64,000 nucleotides of DNA, from NCBI RefSeq assembly GCF_030816615.1, contig NZ_JAUSYD010000001.1, forward strand, positions 3,928,501 through 3,992,500, given 5' to 3'. Of the stretch, positions 41,494 to 49,482 are shown piece after piece. The translations under genes and the position numbers were made by a program. Numbering within the stretch: position 1 is the stretch's first letter; each line of letters begins with the position of its first letter. The notes below the pieces were generated by a model. The model worked only from the letters and a program-made list of their open reading frames with translations. It searched no databases and had not been told where the DNA came from. The stretch comes from Streptomyces sp. B1I3 (lineage in GTDB: Bacteria > Actinomycetota > Actinomycetes > Streptomycetales > Streptomycetaceae).

Positions 41494-43266
41494 GTGAATC
41501 TGCGGGGTGCGTGTGAGCGCTGGATCCGTACGGGCGGGATCGAGCTGTGTGTGGCCGAGCTGGGCGATCGGACACGGCCGACGATCGTGCTGGTGCACGG
41601 ATATCCGGACAGCAAGGAGGTCTGGTCCGAGGTGGCGCATCGGCTGGCCGAGCAATGGCACGTGGTGCTGTACGACGTCCGGGGACACGGACGATCGACA
41701 GCTCCCCGGCCGTTGCGCGGGGGCTTCACCCTGGAGAAGCTGACCGACGACTTCCTGGCCGTCGTGGACGCGGTCAGCCCTGACCGCCCCGTCCATGTCG
41801 TCGGACACGACTGGGGTTCCGTCCAGTCCTGGGAGTTCGTCACGGTGGAGCGGACCAAGGGCCGCATCGCCTCGTTCACCTCCATGTCCGGTCCTTCCCT
41901 GGATCACTTCGGGCACTGGATCAAGCAGCGTGTCTCACGGCCTACTCCACGCCGCCTCGGCCAGGTGCTCGGCCAGGGCGCCAAGTCCTGGTACGTGGGC
42001 GCCTTGCACACCCCCGTACTGCCCGAGTTGGCCTGGCGCGGGGTGCTCGGCAGGCAGTGGCCGCGGATCCTGCAGCGGATGGAGAAGGTTCCCTCGGACG
42101 GCTATCCGACGCCCTCGCTCCCCCGGGACGCCGCACACGGTGCGTGGCTCTACCGTGACAACGTCCGGACCCGCCTGAGCCGGCCGCGTACGGACGCGTA
42201 CGCCCACGTCCCGGTCCAGTTGGTCACGCCGACCGGCGACGCCTTCCTGTCGCCGGCGCTGTACGACGACCTGGACTCCTGGGTACCGCGGTTGGTACGG
42301 CGCTCGCTGCCGGCCGGACACTGGGTGCCGCGCACCAGGCCGGACCAGCTGTCGGACTGGATCAGTGAGTTCGCCGGCGCCTGTGAGGCAGCGGGCGAGG
42401 GACGGCCGGCCGTGCGGGGCGACACCGTCGCCGGCGCCCATGCGGACCGCTTCGGTGGCCGGTTGGTGGTGGTCACGGGTGCGGCCGGCGGCATCGGGCA
42501 GGCCACCGCGCTCGCGTTCGCCGCAGCGGGCGCCCGGGTGGTGGCCGTGGACCGGGACGAAGCGGGTGCGGCACGAGCGGCGGAGGCAGCACGCCTGCAC
42601 GGTGCGGCGGCCGCGTGGAGCGAAGCGGTCGACGTCGGCGACGAGCAGGCGATGGAGAAGCTCGCCGAGAAGGTCGCCGCCGAGTACGGCGTGGTGGACG
42701 TCCTGGTGAACAACGCCGGTACAGGGTTGTCCGGTTCGTTCCTGGACACCACGAGTGAGGACTGGCGCAACGTCCTCGACGTCAACCTGTGGGGTGTCAT
42801 CCACGGCTGCCGGTTCTTCGGCAGGCAGATGGCCGACCGCGGACAGGGTGGCCACATCGTCAACGTCGCCTCGGCGGCGGCCTATCAGCCGTCGCGCGCA
42901 CTGTCCGCCTACAGCACCTCCAAGGCGGCCGTCCTGATGCTCAGTGAATGCCTGCGTGCCGAACTGGCCGAGCAGAGCATCGGCGTCACGGCGATATGCC
43001 CCGGCATCGTCAACACCGGCATCACCGCATCGGCGCACTTCGCGGGAGTCGACGAGGCGGAGAAGCGGCGCCTCCGTCAGCGGGCCGGCCGGCTGTACGC
43101 GCTCCGCAACTACCCACCGCAGAAAGTGGCGCAGGCGATCCTCACGGCTGTGGTGCACAACCGCGCCGTCGTCCCCGTCACTCCCGAGGCACGGGCCTCC
43201 CGGCTGCTGTCGAGGCTCAGCCCTCGGATGCTGCGCGCCGTCGCCCGGGTGAGACCACCGTTGTGA
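41494..43266 (+). CDS. Alpha/beta hydrolase-SDR fusion (EphD-like)
   Basis: The 590-aa protein is a two-enzyme fusion. Residues 1-305 are an alpha/beta hydrolase with the oxyanion HGYPDS and nucleophile GHDWGS (Asp, epoxide-hydrolase type), and a late GHWVPR with His. Residues 325-590 are a short-chain dehydrogenase with VTGAAGGIGQ, NNAGTGLSG, a catalytic Ser in NVASAAAY and YSTSK. The same order is found in mycobacterial EphD. The substrate may be a lipid epoxide or oxidised fatty chain; that is inference. GTG at 41494 has AGGGGG 5 nt upstream. Confidence 0.9.
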   Translation: MNLRGACERWIRTGGIELCVAELGDRTRPTIVLVHGYPDSKEVWSEVAHRLAEQWHVVLYDVRGHGRSTAPRPLRGGFTLEKLTDDFLAVVDAVSPDRPVHVVGHDWGSVQSWEFVTVERTKGRIASFTSMSGPSLDHFGHWIKQRVSRPTPRRLGQVLGQGAKSWYVGALHTPVLPELAWRGVLGRQWPRILQRMEKVPSDGYPTPSLPRDAAHGAWLYRDNVRTRLSRPRTDAYAHVPVQLVTPTGDAFLSPALYDDLDSWVPRLVRRSLPAGHWVPRTRPDQLSDWISEFAGACEAAGEGRPAVRGDTVAGAHADRFGGRLVVVTGAAGGIGQATALAFAAAGARVVAVDRDEAGAARAAEAARLHGAAAAWSEAVDVGDEQAMEKLAEKVAAEYGVVDVLVNNAGTGLSGSFLDTTSEDWRNVLDVNLWGVIHGCRFFGRQMADRGQGGHIVNVASAAAYQPSRALSAYSTSKAAVLMLSECLRAELAEQSIGVTAICPGIVNTGITASAHFAGVDEAEKRRLRQRAGRLYALRNYPPQKVAQAILTAVVHNRAVVPVTPEARASRLLSRLSPRMLRAVARVRPPL

Positions 43267-43664
43267 GGTGCCGGGCATGTTGATCGGTCGTGACGTCACC
43301 TGCTGCGTCGCGCGGAGGTGTTGAGGGGTGCGACAGCCGCGACGGCCCCAGTGTCATCCGGGTCGACGGGCTTTGACCGGGGCCGTGAGTGGGCGGCACG
43401 GCATCTTCCGAGGATGACATAGGGATCCGCTCCGCGCCTGTGCCTGCCCCGGCCGGAGCAACCTACGAGCTGGGCACGACCTTTGACGCTGTGTGTCCTT
43501 CAGGCGCCTCTTACCCGCGAGTTGACCAAGTCCGTGTGTCATGACGGCCGTTCGCCCGCGTCCCGCCAACTTTCGCCTGGAGGGGGCACTTTGTGTGCCG
43601 GGGAATCAGCGGGCCGACCGGAAATCGCGTGCGCCGGAAAGGGCTGTGGGGGCACCCTGACGGG
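43267..43664. other. 398-bp intergenic region, nothing recognised
   Basis: No ORF with normal codon bias, no tRNA and no strong hairpin is seen on either strand. It carries the promoter of kptA by position. Confidence 0.4.
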
Positions 43665-44207
43665 ATGAATGACCAACGCACCGTAAAGGTGTCCAGGTAC
43701 CTCTCGAAGCATCTGCGCCACCAGCCGGACAGGATCGGGATCACCCTCGACGCGAACGGCTGGGTGGACATCGACGAGCTGCTGCGCGCTTGTTCCCTGC
43801 ATGGTTTCGCGGTCACCCGGGCCGAGATCGATCACGTCGTCGCAGCCAACGACAAGAAGCGCTTCGCGGTGGCCGACGGCCGCATTCGGGCGAGCCAGGG
43901 CCACACCGTCACGGTCGACCTCGGTCTGTCACCGGTCGAACCACCGCCGTACCTCTACCACGGCACGGTGGCCCGCGTCCTTGACGCGATCCGCGCGGAA
44001 GGGCTGCGCCCCATGGCCCGCCACCACGTCCACCTCTCGCCCGACCGGGAGACGGCGACCCGCGTGGGAGCCCGGCGCGGCGCACCGGTCGTGCTGTCCG
44101 TGGACGCGGGCGCCATGCACCGGGCGGGTCACTCGTTCTACGTCAGCGCGAACGGGGTATGGCTCACCGATGCGGTGGCACCACGCTTCCTGCGCCTGCG
44201 CGAATGA
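43665..44207 (+). CDS. kptA: RNA 2'-phosphotransferase (Tpt1/KptA)
   Basis: The 180-aa protein has the KptA motifs in order: VSRYLSKHLRHQP (Arg-His), RFAVADGRIRASQGHT, LYHGT, HVHLSPDRETATRVGARRG and the late FYVSANGVWLT. It moves the 2'-phosphate from an RNA splice or repair junction to NAD. Bacteria lack the yeast tRNA-splicing pathway, so its role may be RNA or DNA repair or removal of 2'-phosphates made by other enzymes. The ATG at 43665 is chosen at the start of homology. Confidence 0.93.
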   Translation: MNDQRTVKVSRYLSKHLRHQPDRIGITLDANGWVDIDELLRACSLHGFAVTRAEIDHVVAANDKKRFAVADGRIRASQGHTVTVDLGLSPVEPPPYLYHGTVARVLDAIRAEGLRPMARHHVHLSPDRETATRVGARRGAPVVLSVDAGAMHRAGHSFYVSANGVWLTDAVAPRFLRLRE

Positions 44208-44225
44208 CTCCGGTGCCCGGCACAG

Positions 44226-44259
44226 CGCCCCGTGCGCCCCGTGCGCCCCGTGCGCCCCG
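44226..44259. repeat. 9-bp mini-repeat (GCGCCCCGT)
   Basis: GCGCCCCGT is repeated three times, then GCGCCCCGG, between the convergent kptA and 96-aa protein genes. It may serve as a GC-rich transcription barrier. Confidence 0.5.
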
Positions 44260-44261
44260 GG

Positions 44262-44552
44262 TCAGTGTTTCAGGGCGCCCAGCCCCGTACGCAGCTCGTC
44301 GAGGTTCATGACGGGTTGCAGGCTGACTTTGGCCCCGGCGCGGAAGAGTGGTTCCGTGAGTGGGGGCATCTGGGCGGAATCCTGCATGTCGAAAACCATC
44401 AGGCAGGACCGCTGACCGTCCCTCGGCGTGAAGTAGGCCGCTTCCGGTTTGAGCTGATCGACGATCTCTCCGACGAGCTTCTCCATGGTGCCCTCGGCCA
44501 CCGACCGATTCGCGGACTCGGTATCCATCTGAGCGATGAGCAGCATCCTCAT
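44262..44552 (-). CDS. Small dimeric alpha-beta barrel-like protein (DUF3303-like)
   Basis: The 96-aa protein begins MRMLLIAQMDTESANRSV with GGAAGGA about 10 nt upstream. Layout: strand, helix (GTMEKLVGEIVDQL), strands (AAYFTPRDGQRSCLMVFDM), then helix and a C-terminal strand/helix (KVSLQPVMNLDELRTGL). This is a ferredoxin-like single-domain fold seen in DUF3303/YCII-type proteins. No catalytic residues are apparent. Function unknown. Confidence 0.75.
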   Translation of the reverse strand: MRMLLIAQMDTESANRSVAEGTMEKLVGEIVDQLKPEAAYFTPRDGQRSCLMVFDMQDSAQMPPLTEPLFRAGAKVSLQPVMNLDELRTGLGALKH

Positions 44553-44711
44553 GGTGCTCAGTCCTTCCGGACGAACCGCGTCCGGCGCCGTGCGCACGCG
44601 CGGACAGGAGACCGGCCGCGTTCCAATTCCAGCGTCGCTCAGACCAAGCACTGCGGCAACCACTGCCGCCCCCGGACGAATCCGTCACCGCGCCCGGGGC
44701 AGACGGGCGGG

Positions 44712-45584
44712 ATGGGAAAGATCAGGGTCGGGACCTGCTCGTGGACGGACAAGGCGCTGATATCCAGCGGGTGGTACCCGTCGGGCCACCGCGACGCGGA
44801 GGGCAGACTGCGGCACTACGCCGCGCAGTTCCCGGTGGCAGAGGTGGACTCCACCTATTACGGCCTGCCCAGTAACCGCAACAGCCTCCTGTGGACCGAC
44901 CGCACGCCCGAGGACTTCCGCTTCGACGTGAAGGCGTTCTCCCTGCTCACAGGACACCCGACACGGCCGGAAGCACTGCCCGCCGACCTGCGCCCGGCCC
45001 TCGTACGACATCGGGAGCGGGCAGGCGTCGATCCCGGACTGCTCGACGAGGTGTGGAACCGGTACAGCGCGGCCCTCGAACCACTGCGCGACTCCGGCCG
45101 TCTGGGGACGCTGGTCTTCCAGTTCCCTCCTCGGCTCGTACCGGGGAGGCCTGCGGTGGAGTTCCTGCGCCGGTGCCGTGAGCGTGCCACGGGATGGCCG
45201 ATGGCCGTGGAGTTCCGGCATCCCGACTGGTGGCGCGAGGAACACGTCGACGCGACGACCGCCCTGCTGACGGAGCTGGACACTGCCGCCGTTGCCGTGG
45301 ACATGGTGCAGACGCTTCCCGCCTCCGTGCCACCGGTCGTCCGGGTCACCACCCGGGAACTCGCCCTGGTGCGCTTCCACGGTCGCAGCTCCGCCTGGGG
45401 GACCGGCACCAAGGAAGAGAGGTTCCGTCACGCGTACACGCCGGAAGAACTCTCCGAGTGGGTTCCCCGCATACGCGACATGGCCGAGCAGGCCCGAGAG
45501 GTCCACGTCCTGTTCAACAACTGCTGCGGTGACGCCGCCGTCCGTGCCGCGGAGTCGATGCGGCACCTGCTCGGCCTCCCGTAG
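44712..45584 (+). CDS. DUF72 (YecE-like) protein
   Basis: The 290-aa protein fits the DUF72 TIM-barrel family: IRVGTCSWTDKAL at the N-terminus, EVDSTYYGLP, FRFDVKAFSLLTGHP, LGTLVFQFPPRL, MAVEFRHPDWW, VRFHGRSSAWG and VLFNNCCGDAAVRAA near the end. The family is widespread and of unknown activity; the conserved E-D-R-H positions suggest an enzyme. Standard length. Confidence 0.9.
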   Translation: MGKIRVGTCSWTDKALISSGWYPSGHRDAEGRLRHYAAQFPVAEVDSTYYGLPSNRNSLLWTDRTPEDFRFDVKAFSLLTGHPTRPEALPADLRPALVRHRERAGVDPGLLDEVWNRYSAALEPLRDSGRLGTLVFQFPPRLVPGRPAVEFLRRCRERATGWPMAVEFRHPDWWREEHVDATTALLTELDTAAVAVDMVQTLPASVPPVVRVTTRELALVRFHGRSSAWGTGTKEERFRHAYTPEELSEWVPRIRDMAEQAREVHVLFNNCCGDAAVRAAESMRHLLGLP

Positions 45585-45660
45585 GGCCCTGTCTGCCGTG
45601 AAGCCCTGTCTTTCATAAGGCCCTGTCTTCCGCCGGCCCCGTCTCTCGTAGGGTCGTCCC

Positions 45661-46560
45661 ATGCGACTGAGCACTGTGATCCTGCCGATCGACCGCTGGC
45701 GTGACGGGGGCCGTGACAAGTGGCGGCGCGCCGAGGAGCTGGGTTTCCACGCGGCGTACACGTACGACCACCTGGCCTGGCGGACCTTCCGTGACGGCCC
45801 GTGGTTCGGCGCCGTCCCCACCCTGACGGCCGCTGCTGCCGCGACCGAGCGGCTGCGTCTGGGCACCCTCGTCACCTCGCCCAACTTCCGTCATCCGGTG
45901 ACCCTCGCCAAGGACCTCATCACGCTGGACGACGTCTCCGGTGGGCGGATCACGCTCGGCATCGGTGCGGGCGGCAACGGATACGACGCCACGACGCTGC
46001 GCAGGGCGGGCGAGGCGCCCTGGACGCCACGGGAACGCGCCGACCACTTCGAGGAGTTCCTCCTGCTGCTCGACCGGTTGCTCAGGGAGCCGACGGTGAC
46101 CTTCGAAGGGCAGCTCTACGCGGCGAACGAGGCGCGGAACATCCCCGGCTGCGTCCAGGGCCCCCGGCTGCCCTTCGCGGTCGCCGCAACCGGGCCGCGC
46201 GGCCTGAAGCTCGCCGCCCGGTACGGCCAGGCGTGGGTCACCACGGGCGATCCCAAACTGTACGAATCGGGGACCCCCGAGCAGTCCGTGGCAGCCATCC
46301 GCGGTCAGATCTCCCGGCTCGGCGCGGCGGGTGAGGCGATCGGCCGGGACGTGTCGGAGATGGACAAGATTCTGCTCACCGGCTTCACTCCGGACCGGCC
46401 GCTGCAGTCGTTCGACGCGTTCGTGGACTTCGCGGGAAGGCACTACGAGCTGGGGTTCACCGAGATCGTCCTCCACTGGCCGGTGGCGGACTCCGATTTC
46501 GCGGCGGACATCAAGGTGTTCGAGCGGATCGCCACCGAGGGCCTCTCCCAGCTCGTCTGA
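45661..46560 (+). CDS. LLM-class flavin-dependent oxidoreductase
   Basis: The 299-aa protein has the luciferase-like TIM-barrel pattern: AEELGFHAAYTYDHLAW, ERLRLGTLVTSPNFRHPVTLAKD, LDDVSGGRITLGIGAGGNGYD, LPFAVAATGPRGLKLAARYGQAWVTTG. It probably uses F420 or FMN; the organism makes F420, but the cofactor cannot be fixed from sequence. Between it and the DUF72 gene are four degenerate copies of GCCCTGTCT (45587-45655). Confidence 0.9.
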   Translation: MRLSTVILPIDRWRDGGRDKWRRAEELGFHAAYTYDHLAWRTFRDGPWFGAVPTLTAAAAATERLRLGTLVTSPNFRHPVTLAKDLITLDDVSGGRITLGIGAGGNGYDATTLRRAGEAPWTPRERADHFEEFLLLLDRLLREPTVTFEGQLYAANEARNIPGCVQGPRLPFAVAATGPRGLKLAARYGQAWVTTGDPKLYESGTPEQSVAAIRGQISRLGAAGEAIGRDVSEMDKILLTGFTPDRPLQSFDAFVDFAGRHYELGFTEIVLHWPVADSDFAADIKVFERIATEGLSQLV

Positions 46561-46719
46561 CCCGCGGCAGGCCCACCGCAGCATCCGCCTACGTCGGGAG
46601 CCTCCGCCACGTCGGGGCGTTCGGCATATGCCTCCGTCATGTACGGAGTTCAGAAGCCCGCCACCTCATATGTGCGCCCCTCTGCACGGCCGTGCACCTC
46701 CGTGCGGAAGAATGGCGTG

Positions 46720-47565
46720 GTGACCTCAGCGACCGACACGCCTCTGCCTGCCGTAACCCGGCTGATCGCCACCGACCTCGACGGCACCCTCCTGCGCGAC
46801 GACAAGACCCTGTCGGACCGTACGATCGCCGCCCTCGCGGCGGCCGAGGACGCGGGAATCGACGTCTTCTTCGTCACCGGCCGGCCGGCCCGCTGGATGG
46901 ACGTCGTCAGCGCCCACGTCCACGGCCACGGCATGGCGATCTGCGCGAACGGCGCCGCAGTCGCCGATCTGCGCGCGGACGGCAGGTTGCTCGAGGTCCG
47001 GCCTCTGGACCGCGCCGTGGCCCTGGACGTGATCGGTCTCCTGCGCGAGGTGGCCCCCGGCACGTCGTTCGCCGTCGAGCTGACCACGGGCATCCACTAC
47101 GAACCGGCCTACCCGCCGTTCCACCTGGACCCGGGAGCCACCGTGGCCGTGGCCGAGAAGCTGCTCCACGAGGAGACGCCCGGTACCGGCGCGCCGGTCC
47201 TCAAGGTGCTGGCCCACCACCTCGAACTGGCCCCGGACACTTTCCTCTCCTTGGCCCGCGAGGCCGCCGGGGACCGTGCCTCGTTCACCCGCTCCAGCCC
47301 CACCGCCCTGCTGGAGATCAGCGGCCCCGGCGTGTCGAAGGCCGGCACCCTCGCCGCCTGCTGCGCCGAGCGCGGCATCACCCCGGAACAGGTGGTGGCC
47401 TTCGGGGACATGCCCAACGACGTGGAGATGCTGACCTGGGCCGGCGCCTCGTTCGCCATGGGCAACGCCCACCCTGCCGCGGTGGCCGCCGCTTCCGGTG
47501 TGACGCTCTCCAACGACGAGGACGGCGTCGCGGTCGTCATCGAGCGCATCCTCGCCACCCGCTGA
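46720..47565 (+). CDS. HAD-superfamily Cof-type phosphatase
   Basis: The 281-aa protein has the nucleophile motif DLDGTLLRDDKT, FFVTGRPARW, GPGVSKAGTL (Lys) and GDMPNDVEMLTWA. It is a paralogue of the HAD gene after serS. GTG 46720 is preferred, with GGAAG upstream; GTG 46717 and an ATG at 46639 are open. Convergent with the histidine kinase, 20 bp apart. Confidence 0.9.
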   Translation: MTSATDTPLPAVTRLIATDLDGTLLRDDKTLSDRTIAALAAAEDAGIDVFFVTGRPARWMDVVSAHVHGHGMAICANGAAVADLRADGRLLEVRPLDRAVALDVIGLLREVAPGTSFAVELTTGIHYEPAYPPFHLDPGATVAVAEKLLHEETPGTGAPVLKVLAHHLELAPDTFLSLAREAAGDRASFTRSSPTALLEISGPGVSKAGTLAACCAERGITPEQVVAFGDMPNDVEMLTWAGASFAMGNAHPAAVAAASGVTLSNDEDGVAVVIERILATR

Positions 47566-47585
47566 GGCCCCGGGGACGCGTCACG

Positions 47586-49292
47586 TCAGAGCGGGACCTG
47601 CCAGACCAGCGTCGTACCGCCGCCGTCCTCACCCGTCCCGGGCCCGAACCAGCTGGACCCGCCCAGCGACTCGGCACGGCGGGCCAGGTTGCTCAGCCCG
47701 CTGCGCCTCCCGCTGTCCGGGATCCCCACTCCGTCGTCCGCGACCGACAGCCGCACCGCTTCCCGGCCGTCCGGCAGAACGGCGGTCGCGTCCACGCTCA
47801 CCTCGACGCGCGAGGCCGCGGCGTGCCGGAAGGTGTTGGACAGTGCCTCACGCAGCGCCGCGATGAGGTTCTTGCCCGCGAGCTCCCCGACGAGTGAGTC
47901 GACGGGACCGATGAAGCGGTGCGTCGGCCTGAAGCCCAGGGGGACCGCGGCCAGGTTGATCTCGCGCAGCACCCGGGTCCGCATCCCCGAGGGGGCCTCG
48001 GCCCGCTCCGGCTGCAGGGCGAAGACGGCCGTGCGGATCTCCTGGATGGTGACGTCCAGTGCGTCGACGGCCCGGCCGACGCCGGCCTGCACCGCAGGAG
48101 CCACCGCGCGGCGCTGGGCCCGCTCCAGCATCATCCCCGTGGCGAACAGGCGCTGGATGACGAGGTCATGGAGGTCCCGGGCGATCCGGTCCCGGTCCTC
48201 GTACACGGCGATCCGCTCACGGTCCCGCTGGGACTCGGCCATCTTCAGCGCGAGCGCGGCCTGTGCGGCGAACTGGTCGGCCAGCGTCCGCTCCGCCTCC
48301 GTGAACGGCCGGCTTCCCCGTGCGCGCGGCATGGCGAGCGCACCGAGCACCCGTCCCCCGCTGCGCAGCGGCAGCAGCATGTGCGGGCCGAACTGATCGG
48401 CCAGCCTGGTGATCATGCGCGTGTCGGTGGCCGCGTCGTCGACGAAGACCGCTTCACCCGCGAGGAGCGCCGCCACCACAGGACTCCCGGGCGGAATGAT
48501 CACCCCGAGGGAGGCGGCCGGGGTCTCCCCGGCGACGGCGACGATCTCCAGGCCGCCCTGTTCGGCGGGGAGCAGCACGATTCCGGCGGCGGCGCCGGCC
48601 AGCCGGCGGGCCTGTTCGGCGACGACGGCCAGCGAGTCGTCGGCGTCCCCACCGGAGAGCAGCGCCGTGGTGACGGCGACGGAGCCGTCGATCCACCGTT
48701 CACGCTGCCTCGTGGACTCGTACAGCCGTGCGTGACCGATGGCGATCCCGGCCTCTGTGGCGAGCACCCGCATCATGTGCAGGTCGTCGTCGCCGAACGT
48801 CCCGCCGTCATGCCTCTCCGCCACGTAGAGGTTGCCGAAGACCTTTTCCTGGACCCGGAGCGGGACACCGAGGAACGTCCGCATCACCGGATGGGCGGGC
48901 GGGAACCCCTCGAAACGCGGGTCGGCCGTCAGGTCGGCCAGCCGGGTCGGGACGGGATCGTGTATCAGTGCGCCCAGGAGACCTGTGCGGCCGTCAGGCA
49001 GGCGGCCGATCGCACGGGCGATCTCCTCCGGCACTCCGTACGTCACGAAATCGGCCAGTCCCTCACCGGATTCGTCGACGACACCGATGGCGGCATAGCG
49101 GGCACGGGTGAGTACTGCCGCCGTTTCGCAGATGCGGTCGAGAGTCGAGTGGAGCCCGAGGCCCGTGCCTGCGGACGTCGTGGCCTCCAGCAGTTCCGGT
49201 ACGCGCTCGGTCAGTCCGGCCGAGGGCCCCGGCAGCCGACCGGGGGCCCGAGGTCCGGCTCCGGACGAGTCGCTCGGGTACTCCTCGCACAT
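47586..49292 (-). CDS. Two-GAF sensor histidine kinase (DevS/DosT-like)
   Basis: The 568-aa soluble protein has two GAF domains (about 45-195 and 210-350). A HisKA_3 dimerisation helix with the phospho-acceptor His follows in DRIARDLHDLVIQRLFATG (about 372). The HATPase_c has an N box NLIAALREALSNTFRHA and G boxes VADDGVGIPD and GLSNLARRAESLGG. The layout is that of DevS/DosT/NreB-type redox or gas sensors. No response regulator is next to it. The nearby cytochrome bd locus makes an oxygen or redox role plausible, but this is inference. Confidence 0.9.
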   Translation of the reverse strand: MCEEYPSDSSGAGPRAPGRLPGPSAGLTERVPELLEATTSAGTGLGLHSTLDRICETAAVLTRARYAAIGVVDESGEGLADFVTYGVPEEIARAIGRLPDGRTGLLGALIHDPVPTRLADLTADPRFEGFPPAHPVMRTFLGVPLRVQEKVFGNLYVAERHDGGTFGDDDLHMMRVLATEAGIAIGHARLYESTRQRERWIDGSVAVTTALLSGGDADDSLAVVAEQARRLAGAAAGIVLLPAEQGGLEIVAVAGETPAASLGVIIPPGSPVVAALLAGEAVFVDDAATDTRMITRLADQFGPHMLLPLRSGGRVLGALAMPRARGSRPFTEAERTLADQFAAQAALALKMAESQRDRERIAVYEDRDRIARDLHDLVIQRLFATGMMLERAQRRAVAPAVQAGVGRAVDALDVTIQEIRTAVFALQPERAEAPSGMRTRVLREINLAAVPLGFRPTHRFIGPVDSLVGELAGKNLIAALREALSNTFRHAAASRVEVSVDATAVLPDGREAVRLSVADDGVGIPDSGRRSGLSNLARRAESLGGSSWFGPGTGEDGGGTTLVWQVPL

Positions 49293-49319
49293 GTACCGAG
49301 CCTAGTAAGGGATGTTCTG

Positions 49320-49482
49320 CCCGGAAAGTCGACCGTGCGACGCACCGGCGTCCCACGAAGGCCCCCGCCCCTCACGACCGGGCCGCCCGCCCGGAACGCA
49401 CCCGCCGCTCGCAACCGGACCGCATGCCCGGAACGCCCCCACCGCGCACGACCGCACCACCTGCGCCGAACGCACCCACCGC
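49320..49482. repeat. Degenerate repeats past cydDC
   Basis: The stretch repeats a C/G/A-rich phrase like CCGGAACGCACCCACCGC and ACGACCGCACC several times with drift. It lies between the histidine kinase start and the cydDC stop, and may act as a transcription spacer. No gene. Confidence 0.45.
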
